From Dehalococcoidales bacterium (lineage in GTDB: Bacteria; Chloroflexota; Dehalococcoidia; Dehalococcoidales; JAQTRN01): DNA of 5,507 bases. A program made the translations under genes and the position numbers. Below, one piece after another: positions 1-4,844 of the stretch. Where the stretch lies: the NCBI GenBank assembly GCA_028711795.1, contig JAQTRN010000078.1:1-5507 (forward strand). Reading direction: 5' to 3'. Position 1 is the first letter of the stretch, and each line of letters begins with the position of its first letter. Below the pieces are notes generated by a model. It saw nothing but the letters and a program-made list of their open reading frames with translations. It made no database searches and was not told where the DNA came from.

Positions 1-2
1 CC

Positions 3-497
3 TCGATAGTTACGTCATCCGGCAGTCGGCTGTCCAGCATGGACTTCTGGAGCGGCACGCTCGAAGAAGCCCAGGTTAACGCTGCCGGCGTTACCGTAGC
101 CCTGCCCGGCGTGACGGTAAACGGCATTCCCACTGGCGCCACGGTGCTGAGGGCGGTCGCCATGTTCAAGTTCCGGATGGTCGAGAACACCAACGCCGCC
201 GCCAACAAGCTGAACGGCGGGACGGTGGCCGATACCAGCCAGGTCATACAAGTTAGGGACGACGCTCCCGGCGCCTGGATGGACGCGGTGAGCTTTGTTG
301 ACGACCAGTTTGGACTCGACGCCGAGACAAGAGAGGGCGGCGACGTCTGCATAGGGAGCGTCGACATTTCAAGCATCGTGGATGGAAACGATGGCTATGA
401 GTTCCGGTGGCTGCTTGGTAGGGCGGACCTGGACTTCATCAATTTCAACGATGTCCAGGTTGGCATCCGTGTTTGGTATTCCGTGCCGCCGGCATAA
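3..497 (+). CDS. Beta-rich protein of unknown function, C-terminal part (5' end cut by window)
   Basis: I do not recognise this protein. The frame is open from the window edge to the TAA at 495-497. The codons before the first ATG (position 39) encode SIVTSSGSRLSS with no stop and no visible ribosome binding site, so the gene probably starts upstream and ATG 39 is an internal Met. The visible part has alternating hydrophobic and polar residues rich in Val, Thr, Gly and Asn (for example VTVALPGVTVNG near the start), with aromatic strands such as EFRWLLG and VGIRVWYSVPPA at the end. This is the look of an all-beta sandwich or jelly-roll protein. There is one Cys and no membrane segment. It lies 15 bases before a beta-propeller gene in the same operon. 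A virion or surface structural role is inference from context. A start at 39 with a short complete protein of 152 residues is the alternative. Confidence 0.75.
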   Translation, partial: SIVTSSGSRLSSMDFWSGTLEEAQVNAAGVTVALPGVTVNGIPTGATVLRAVAMFKFRMVENTNAAANKLNGGTVADTSQVIQVRDDAPGAWMDAVSFVDDQFGLDAETREGGDVCIGSVDISSIVDGNDGYEFRWLLGRADLDFINFNDVQVGIRVWYSVPPA

Positions 498-500
498 ACA

Positions 501-507
501 GGGTGAG
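501..507 (+). promoter_or_regulatory. Ribosome binding site of the beta-propeller gene
   Basis: GGTGAGG-type purine run (501-507) ends five bases before the ATG at 513, inside the 15-base gap after the preceding TAA. It supports that start. Confidence 0.6.
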
Positions 508-512
508 GACTG

Positions 513-1736
513 ATGACGATTCACACGGTTGCGACGATAAACAGCACGCCAGCTCTCTCGGCAGAGGGAGGCGGGCGCGACATCGTTGTGGCCAGCAACG
601 GCAGGCTCTGGGTGGCTTATTCCAGGAAACCGGCCGGGCTGAGCTACCTGCAAATCCACGTGGCCTACAGTGATGATAGCGGCCAGACGTGGACGGAAGA
701 GCGGGTTACTTTCGGCTATGACAACAAGCACCACTTCTTCCCGGCAATCGCCATAGATTCGTTTGATAACCTGCACCTGGTCTATACCTCGAGCGGCCGG
801 GCGCCTTTTGCCACCAGGTGGGGTACCTTCTACCGGGAACGTACTATTGGCGGCTGGCAGGCCGAGGAGACGGTAGCCCTGCTTGACGTAGCGAACCCCG
901 GCCAGGACTATCCCACGATAGCCATCGGTGTGGCTGATGTCCCGCACGTGGTCTGGGCCGGGCTTGGGTGGGGTGCTAACCCAACCATCAAGAATATCCA
1001 GTACCGGGCCAAGATCGGCGGTACGTGGGGCGCTGTCGAGCAGGTTACCGACAAGGCCAGCCCCCAGGACATCCCGTCGATAGCGATTGACTCGTTTGGC
1101 GCCGTCCACGTTTCCTGGACGGGGCGGGGATGGGGAATCAACACCGGGATCAACCAGGTCTGCTATGGGCACGGTCCCGCTGCCTGGATAACCGAAAATG
1201 TGACCGATCATCCCCACTCCCACTCCATGTCCCGTATCGCGCTGGACTCAGGGGATAATCCACACATTGCCTACTATGACAGTGGCGATGACGCCATCTT
1301 TTACAACAAGCGGACCGGGGTTATGTGGGGCACGCCAGAGCAGGTCTCCCACGTGGGCGCCGCACTGTATGGTGGATATTGCTCTATCGCCCTGGATACA
1401 AGTGACAACATTCATATCGTCTGGCCAGGCTACGGGCAGGGACTTGGCAACGATTTCCCGAACTACTGGTACCGGAAGAAGGCGGGAGCCTGGCTCGTCC
1501 CCATGTACATCACCAACCAGGACCTGAACGACCAGTGGTGCGCCTCGCTGCTCTGGGCCAGCTACCCGGAGATAGGCGGTGTCAAGACCAACGTCCTGCC
1601 GGATCTCCAGAAGCTGGTGTGGGAGGACATGTCGGCGGCGATCCTGTTCTCCGAGACGCCTGCCTATCCAACAGAACGGGAAAACATAAAGGTCGCCAAT
1701 ATCGCCAATAGGCTCATGGCGGACGGAGCCATATAA
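513..1736 (+). CDS. Beta-propeller (BNR/sialidase-like fold) protein, 407 aa
   Basis: The protein is built of repeats about 50-57 residues apart, each with a core like 'P-x-I-A-I-D-S-x-x-N-x-H-x-V-W/Y'. Cores lie near residues 24-36, 78-91, 135-148, 188-201, 240-253 and 290-303, for example AIAIDSFDNLHLVYT, SIAIDSFGAVHVSWT and SIALDTSDNIHIVWP. One Asp-box, SDDSGQTW, is at 53-60. The repeat number suggests a six-bladed propeller; a degenerate seventh near 364-380 is possible. Asp-boxes are structural and do not imply enzyme activity. I see no convincing sialidase arginine triad or FRIP motif, so a binding or structural role is more likely than glycoside hydrolysis. There is no signal peptide: the N-terminus MTIHTVATINSTPALS lacks a charged n-region and hydrophobic core. 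The gene is followed 13 bases later by the subtilase. In a virus it could be a receptor-binding or tail/spike component; in a cell, a surface protein. Both are inference. Confidence 0.85.
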   Translation: MTIHTVATINSTPALSAEGGGRDIVVASNGRLWVAYSRKPAGLSYLQIHVAYSDDSGQTWTEERVTFGYDNKHHFFPAIAIDSFDNLHLVYTSSGRAPFATRWGTFYRERTIGGWQAEETVALLDVANPGQDYPTIAIGVADVPHVVWAGLGWGANPTIKNIQYRAKIGGTWGAVEQVTDKASPQDIPSIAIDSFGAVHVSWTGRGWGINTGINQVCYGHGPAAWITENVTDHPHSHSMSRIALDSGDNPHIAYYDSGDDAIFYNKRTGVMWGTPEQVSHVGAALYGGYCSIALDTSDNIHIVWPGYGQGLGNDFPNYWYRKKAGAWLVPMYITNQDLNDQWCASLLWASYPEIGGVKTNVLPDLQKLVWEDMSAAILFSETPAYPTERENIKVANIANRLMADGAI

Positions 1737-1738
1737 AC

Positions 1739-1743
1739 GGAGG
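1739..1743 (+). promoter_or_regulatory. Ribosome binding site of the subtilase gene
   Basis: GGAGG lies two bases after the preceding TAA (1734-1736) and six bases before ATG 1750. It fixes the protease start. Confidence 0.75.
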
Positions 1744-1749
1744 CAAACA

Positions 1750-3012
1750 ATGAGATACGCGGTGATTTCTAAGGGACTGACCCTGGAGCAGCTAGAATCC
1801 GAAGCAAAAAAGGCCGGAGCCACGGACATCAAGAGGACCCGGCTTATCAGCCAGGTGTTCTGCGAACTCGATGAAGCGCAAGCGGCAAAGCTGGCGGCGG
1901 TACCAGGTCTGGCGGTCAAACCTCTGAAGGACTACAGGGCCGACCAGATGTTGACCGAGCCGCCGCCGGTAGAAACCATCTCCGATGTTTTCTACATGCT
2001 TCGCTCTTACTTCGTTCCCCCGCTCACCGGCACCGGGCTTACCGTAGCCGTACTGGACACGGGCGTGAGGAAGACTCACGAAAGCCTTAGAAATAAAGTA
2101 ATTTACGAGGCGAATTTCACCGATTCGCCTTCGGCGGACGATGTCTTCGGGCACGGCACGCAGGTAGCCTTTGTCGTTGCCGGGGGTATGCACGCCCTCG
2201 GAGAGAAGGCCGGCGTATCGCCGGGCGCCTCCATCATCAACATCAAGGTGATCAATGACGAAGGACTGGGCAACGACCAGGATATCGTGCTGGGCATCGA
2301 CCGGGTCTGCGAGCTGGCGGAGGCCGCCAGGAAGAAAGGACTCTGGCCGACCGATGAATCCTACCCCAATGTCATCAACCTTTCCCTGGGCGGCGAGGAT
2401 GACGGCGACCCCGACAATCCGGTCAGGGCAGCCTGCCGCCAGGCCAGTATCGAATATGGACTCGACGTTGTCGCCGCGGCCGGCAACTCCGGCCCGAAGA
2501 TGACAACCGTCATGCTCCCCGCCTGCGACCCTGAAGTAACGGCAGTCGGAGCAATTGAGAGCACCGGTGAGCTGGCCATTTGGGAGAAATCATCCCGCGG
2601 ACCCACGGTGCAGGGTGAGACCAAGCCGGACTTTGTCATCTGGGGTACCAACCTGGAGATGGCCAGCAACAAAGCTGATAGTGAGTACGTCACCAAGTCA
2701 GGCACCAGCTTTGCCGCGCCCATGCTCTCCGGGCTAACCGGTCTGCTGTGGGAGAGCGGGCGCCGGGCTTACGGCGAGGCATGGCAGTTCCGCTGGAAGG
2801 AAGCCCGCCAGTTTGCGCCGTACTTCTCCACCAAGCCTCAGAGTGCGCCGGTGAACAAGGACAACAACTACGGCTTCGGACTGCCGGCGATGGGCACGAT
2901 GCTCGGCCAGGTAGCCCAGGTAAATGCACCGTCCCAGGACATGTCGGGCACCATGAGCACCCTCATGATGATGACTACGTTCTTCGGGATGATAAAGGGG
3001 GTAGTGGCATGA
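1750..3012 (+). CDS. Subtilisin-like serine protease (peptidase family S8) with I9-like propeptide and Met-rich C-terminal segment
   Basis: This 420-residue protein carries the full S8 triad: Asp103 in VAVLDTGV, His135 in FGHGT, and Ser320 in SGTSFAAPM. The oxyanion Asn246 is in AAAGNSGP, and the family's SSRGPT motif is at 281-286. It should be an active endopeptidase. Residues 1 to about 60 (MRYAVISKGL, then an Ala/Lys-rich helix and VFCELDEAQAAKLAAVPG) resemble an inhibitor_I9 propeptide that would fold the enzyme and then be clipped off. No signal peptide precedes the propeptide, which is unusual because most subtilases are secreted. The C-terminus beyond the catalytic domain, about 398-420, is short, hydrophobic and Met-rich (STLMMMTTFFGMIKGVVA) and could be a membrane or assembly anchor. 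The stop overlaps the next gene's ATG (ATGA), so the two are probably translationally coupled. Its substrate is unknown; neighbouring structural proteins are the obvious candidates by context. Confidence 0.95.
   Translation: MRYAVISKGLTLEQLESEAKKAGATDIKRTRLISQVFCELDEAQAAKLAAVPGLAVKPLKDYRADQMLTEPPPVETISDVFYMLRSYFVPPLTGTGLTVAVLDTGVRKTHESLRNKVIYEANFTDSPSADDVFGHGTQVAFVVAGGMHALGEKAGVSPGASIINIKVINDEGLGNDQDIVLGIDRVCELAEAARKKGLWPTDESYPNVINLSLGGEDDGDPDNPVRAACRQASIEYGLDVVAAAGNSGPKMTTVMLPACDPEVTAVGAIESTGELAIWEKSSRGPTVQGETKPDFVIWGTNLEMASNKADSEYVTKSGTSFAAPMLSGLTGLLWESGRRAYGEAWQFRWKEARQFAPYFSTKPQSAPVNKDNNYGFGLPAMGTMLGQVAQVNAPSQDMSGTMSTLMMMTTFFGMIKGVVA
2997..3002 (+). promoter_or_regulatory. Ribosome binding site of the zinc-ribbon membrane protein gene
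   Basis: GGGGGT lies inside the end of the protease gene, six bases before the overlapping ATG at 3009. It supports the choice of 3009 over the later in-frame ATG at 3039. Confidence 0.5.
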
Positions 3013-3350
3013 CTTCACTAAAGAATGTACCCGGGTTTATGGCTTTCGCCTTGTCGAAGGCTATTGCTCATCCCAGGACGCCAATTCGGTATTACTTTTG
3101 TCCGGACTGCCGGGTCAACATCCCGCTTGGACAGACCGAGTGCCCTTCATGTGGTCTGAAGGTTGGCAATAGCCCGGAACCCCGCCAGATATCGCCGATC
3201 CCCTGGTGGGGAGCGATGTTGGTAATGGTCGTCGGAGTAGCCACCTGGGTGGTCGGGAGTTGCTTTAACGTATCAGGTCTGGATGAGGCGGGGCGGGCAC
3301 TGGTGTATATACCATTGGGGTCGCTTTTCGGAATGTCAATGCCAAGGTAA
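3009..3350 (+). CDS. Small zinc-ribbon protein with C-terminal membrane segment, 113 aa
   Basis: The function is unknown. The protein has a rubredoxin-type zinc ribbon made of Cys31-x2-Cys34 (FCPDC) and Cys45-x2-Cys48 (CPSCGLKVG), which should bind one zinc ion. A Pro-rich linker follows, then a hydrophobic segment at about 66-88 (WWGAMLVMVVGVATWVVG) that should span the membrane. A second, weaker hydrophobic stretch lies at 97-111. The start at 3009 overlaps the protease stop by four bases (ATGA) and gives a compact protein. The frame stays open upstream to about 2748, but that part overlaps the protease catalytic region and is not credible. Membrane-tethered zinc ribbons are a common small-protein theme in bacteria and archaea and do not point to one role. 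Coupling to the subtilase suggests a partner, adaptor or membrane tether for it, which is inference. Confidence 0.85.
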   Translation: MTSLKNVPGFMAFALSKAIAHPRTPIRYYFCPDCRVNIPLGQTECPSCGLKVGNSPEPRQISPIPWWGAMLVMVVGVATWVVGSCFNVSGLDEAGRALVYIPLGSLFGMSMPR

Positions 3351-3360
3351 GAGGAAAGGG
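3351..3360 (+). promoter_or_regulatory. Ribosome binding site region of the first Ig-like gene
   Basis: GAGGAAAGGG starts immediately after the TAA at 3348-3350. The GAGG part lies nine bases before ATG 3364, supporting that start. Confidence 0.55.
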
Positions 3361-3363
3361 TAG

Positions 3364-3747
3364 ATGGCACAGTACGCACAGATAGTCGAGATAGGAGCCC
3401 CGTCTCCGGCCGTGCCTGGGGAAAGGGTGGACATTACCGTCAGGATTAAGAACACCTATTCGGCGGCGATCGGCGTCATGGTGGGAGGTTCACTGGAGTA
3501 CGGCGTGACGCCCTGGCCGGGCATCAGTTTCCCGGAAAACAACGCCAATGTCGATGGAGGGGCTATCCAGTCCTTCAGCGGTTATTTCATCATGCCGGAC
3601 AGGGCAGTAACCATCCATACCTACAGCTACTGGTATGGCGCGGACGGCTACTGGTATCTCGATGACGAGAGAACTGCGTACGTAGCCGCAGCTACTCTGT
3701 CGCCGCAGGTGAGCGAGTTCAGAATAGCTGATTTCTACAAAGTCTGA
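3364..3747 (+). CDS. Small Ig-like beta-sandwich protein with C-terminal IADF tail, 127 aa
   Basis: This is not a family I can name. It opens with AQIVEIGAPSPAVPGERVDITVRIKN (residues 5-30), the pattern of the first strands of an Ig-like or CARDB-like domain: Pro/Gly turn, then alternating V-x-I-x-V-x-I. The same pattern recurs in the next two genes (PGDRLKVTISFKY and VGEKVRVTVSFKY). The middle is aromatic-rich (HTYSYWYGADGYWYLDDE, 85-102). The protein ends in SEFRIADFYKV, nearly identical to the end of the next gene product. There is no signal peptide, Cys or membrane segment. The gene ends one base before the next gene's Shine-Dalgarno sequence begins to overlap its stop codon. Structural, adhesive or virion-decoration roles are possible; none is shown. 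It is probably a paralogue of the two following genes by domain architecture, although overall identity looks low. Confidence 0.85.
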   Translation: MAQYAQIVEIGAPSPAVPGERVDITVRIKNTYSAAIGVMVGGSLEYGVTPWPGISFPENNANVDGGAIQSFSGYFIMPDRAVTIHTYSYWYGADGYWYLDDERTAYVAAATLSPQVSEFRIADFYKV

Positions 3748-3752
3748 GGAGG
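3715..3752 (+). repeat. Copy 1 of a repeated gene-end block (EFxIADFxKV tail, stop, Shine-Dalgarno)
   Basis: Codes for EFRIADFYKV, then TGA and GAGGAGG. The second copy is at 4329-4365. The two copies match at most positions, with differences mainly at third codon positions and in the eighth residue (Tyr versus Ala). The block joins a conserved protein tail to the ribosome binding site of the next gene, so it may mark the ends of duplicated or shuffled modules. Confidence 0.75.
3746..3752 (+). promoter_or_regulatory. Ribosome binding site overlapping a stop codon, for the second Ig-like gene
   Basis: GAGGAGG overlaps the TGA stop at 3745-3747 and lies six bases before ATG 3759. It decides that start against the upstream TTG at 3753, which is too close to the site, and suggests translational coupling of the two tailed genes. 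Confidence 0.75.
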
Positions 3753-3758
3753 TTGACC

Positions 3759-4361
3759 ATGACAATGAAAACACTGGAACTAGGACTCAAGGCGATTCGA
3801 GTGCTGCAGGATGGCTCGGACCCACCGGAGGAAGCCCTGCTTGTACCGGGATGGTACGTTGACCCGCAGACAGGGCAGCGCATCTATTATGACCCAGGTT
3901 CTGCCAAATTCTATACGCTGGCCGGCGGGGTCTATATCCCGCTCGGTTATATGAATCCGGCGCCAAAGCAAGTGGCGGTGGCTCCCGGCGACAGGCTCAA
4001 GGTAACAATATCCTTCAAGTACACCGGCCCGGCGGTCACCGGGGTAACGGGATACTACTGCCTGGGAGTCAACGGGCTTTTCGGGTTTGATGAGAAGCTG
4101 GTGCAAAGGACCACCTTTAACATTCCCCAGATGACCTCGCCGCCGTCGGTTCCCAACGTCAGTGATTCCTACACGTTCACCATTCCGACCGGCATCGGCA
4201 CCAACTGGGACGACATATACGTCAAGATTTTCGGCGGCAGCCCCAGCATCGCCGGGGAAGCCACCACGCCCTACCTGTTCGGCTATGAGAATGCTCTGAC
4301 CATCGCCGGCGTCCAGCCGAATATCACGGAGTTCAAAATCGCCGATTTCGCCAAGGTGTAG
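3759..4361 (+). CDS. Ig-like beta-sandwich protein with Tyr/Pro/Asp-rich N-terminal motif and IADF tail, 200 aa
   Basis: There are three visible parts. Residues 1-30 are a short helix and acidic linker. Residues 32-62 form a compact aromatic motif (WYVDPQTGQRIYYDPGSAKF, then YTLAGGVYIPL) that looks like repeated beta-hairpins and superficially recalls OCRE or WW motifs. From about 70 there is an Ig-like domain beginning QVAVAPGDRLKVTISFKYTG, matching the strand motif of the flanking genes. The protein ends in ITEFKIADFAKV, almost the same tail as the preceding gene product. No signal peptide, membrane segment or Cys pair is seen (a single Cys101). The start at ATG 3759 has an ideal GAGGAGG six bases upstream; ATG 3765 is an alternative. 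The family is unrecognised. Shared architecture with the neighbours implies the three products are built into the same structure or compete for the same site, which is inference. Confidence 0.85.
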   Translation: MTMKTLELGLKAIRVLQDGSDPPEEALLVPGWYVDPQTGQRIYYDPGSAKFYTLAGGVYIPLGYMNPAPKQVAVAPGDRLKVTISFKYTGPAVTGVTGYYCLGVNGLFGFDEKLVQRTTFNIPQMTSPPSVPNVSDSYTFTIPTGIGTNWDDIYVKIFGGSPSIAGEATTPYLFGYENALTIAGVQPNITEFKIADFAKV

Positions 4362-4365
4362 GAGG
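4329..4365 (+). repeat. Copy 2 of the repeated gene-end block (EFxIADFxKV tail, stop, Shine-Dalgarno)
   Basis: Codes for EFKIADFAKV, then TAG overlapping GGAGG. It pairs with 3715-3752. The third Ig-like gene just downstream lacks this tail and instead ends in a Met-rich hydrophobic segment. Confidence 0.75.
4361..4365 (+). promoter_or_regulatory. Ribosome binding site overlapping a stop codon, for the third Ig-like gene
   Basis: GGAGG shares its first G with the TAG stop and lies five bases before GTG 4371. The ATG at 4366 is in another frame and meets a stop after two codons, so the GTG is the start. Confidence 0.7.
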
Positions 4366-4370
4366 ATGAA

Positions 4371-4844
4371 GTGACGCTCGATATTGTCTTCGCTCCGATG
4401 GCTCTTGAGCCGAAGACCTTCAACGTGGGGGAGAAGGTCCGGGTGACCGTCTCCTTCAAGTACGTTGTCGGGGTGAATACCACGGTAAAGCTGCTGGCCG
4501 GGCCGTACTCCACCAATATCTTCGGCAAGCACCTGGTGAGCTCGTGCGTGGGACAGGCAGACATACAGTTGCCTGCATCATCTGCGCCGGCAGACGGAAC
4601 CGGAACGGTGGATTTCATCCTCATCGCCAAGTCCCTGGGCGGCATCGACAACGGGACCTACGGACTGAGGGTATGGATTGAGGATACCAATGCCGTGGCC
4701 GAGCAGGACAACGTCCTCATCGTCTCGGGAAACACCGGCGGCGGGGATATGTTCACGTCAATGATGCCCATGCTGATGATGGTCATGATGATGGGAATGA
4801 TTATGCCGATGACCCAGCAGATGGGTGAGGGAGTTGAGGAATAG
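4371..4844 (+). CDS. Ig-like beta-sandwich protein with Met-rich hydrophobic C-terminal segment, 157 aa
   Basis: Residues 1-118 form one Ig-like/CARDB-like domain: LEPKTFNVGEKVRVTVSFKY (12-31) matches the strand motif of the two preceding genes, and GTYGLRVWIEDTNAVAEQDN (95-114) looks like its closing strands. A Gly linker (GNTGGGD, 120-126) leads to a striking segment, 127-151, in which 13 of 25 residues are Met (within it MLMMVMMMGMIMPM, 134-147), followed by an acidic end (GEGVEE). The segment is long and hydrophobic enough to cross or lie in a membrane. It resembles the shorter tail of the subtilase (LMMMTTFFGMI). The protein may therefore be displayed from a membrane by its C-terminus. 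No N-terminal signal peptide is seen. The GTG start at 4371 is chosen for its Shine-Dalgarno; ATG 4398 is a weaker alternative. The stop shares one base with the recombinase GTG. The family is not recognised. Confidence 0.85.
   Translation: MTLDIVFAPMALEPKTFNVGEKVRVTVSFKYVVGVNTTVKLLAGPYSTNIFGKHLVSSCVGQADIQLPASSAPADGTGTVDFILIAKSLGGIDNGTYGLRVWIEDTNAVAEQDNVLIVSGNTGGGDMFTSMMPMLMMVMMMGMIMPMTQQMGEGVEE
4749..4823 (+). other. Met-rich hydrophobic segment of the third Ig-like protein
   Basis: Thirteen of 25 codons are ATG, giving an ATG-rich tract in the DNA. The rest encode mainly Pro, Gly, Val, Leu, Ile, Thr and Gln. Such a composition could be a membrane helix or a flexible hydrophobic assembly segment. 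Confidence 0.7.
4827..4833 (+). promoter_or_regulatory. Possible ribosome binding site of the recombinase gene
   Basis: GAGGGAG lies ten bases before GTG 4844. A second GAGGA at 4836-4840 is only three bases away and is probably too close. The one-base stop/start overlap (TAGTG) suggests coupled translation. Confidence 0.4.

Noticed and set aside
369..1223. Long minus-strand open frame opposite the propeller gene
   Set aside because: It lies opposite a clearly repetitive, well-supported plus-strand protein. Its product is rich in Arg, Pro and Gly without recognisable motifs, as expected of an antisense shadow in GC-rich DNA.
513..1736. Active sialidase
   Set aside because: A single Asp-box marks the propeller fold, not catalysis. 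No FRIP motif or arginine triad could be identified.
2748..3008. Upstream extension of the zinc-ribbon protein frame
   Set aside because: It overlaps the C-terminal part of the protease, has a composition typical of an out-of-frame reading, and the ATG at 3009 has its own ribosome binding site.
3753..3758. TTG start for the second Ig-like gene
   Set aside because: It directly abuts GAGGAGG with no spacer, while ATG 3759 has a six-base spacing.
3852..3944. True OCRE or WW domain
   Set aside because: The resemblance is limited to aromatic and Asp-Pro spacing. These families are mainly eukaryotic, and the second WW tryptophan is absent.
3780..4532. Minus-strand open frame of about 250 codons across the Ig-like genes
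   Set aside because: It crosses the boundary of two well-supported plus-strand genes with matching Shine-Dalgarno sites. No domain is recognisable.
4749..4823. ATG-rich tract as a DNA microsatellite or sequencing artefact
   Set aside because: The ATG codons are interrupted by varied codons and the frame stays open to a coupled stop/start, so it reads as real coding sequence.
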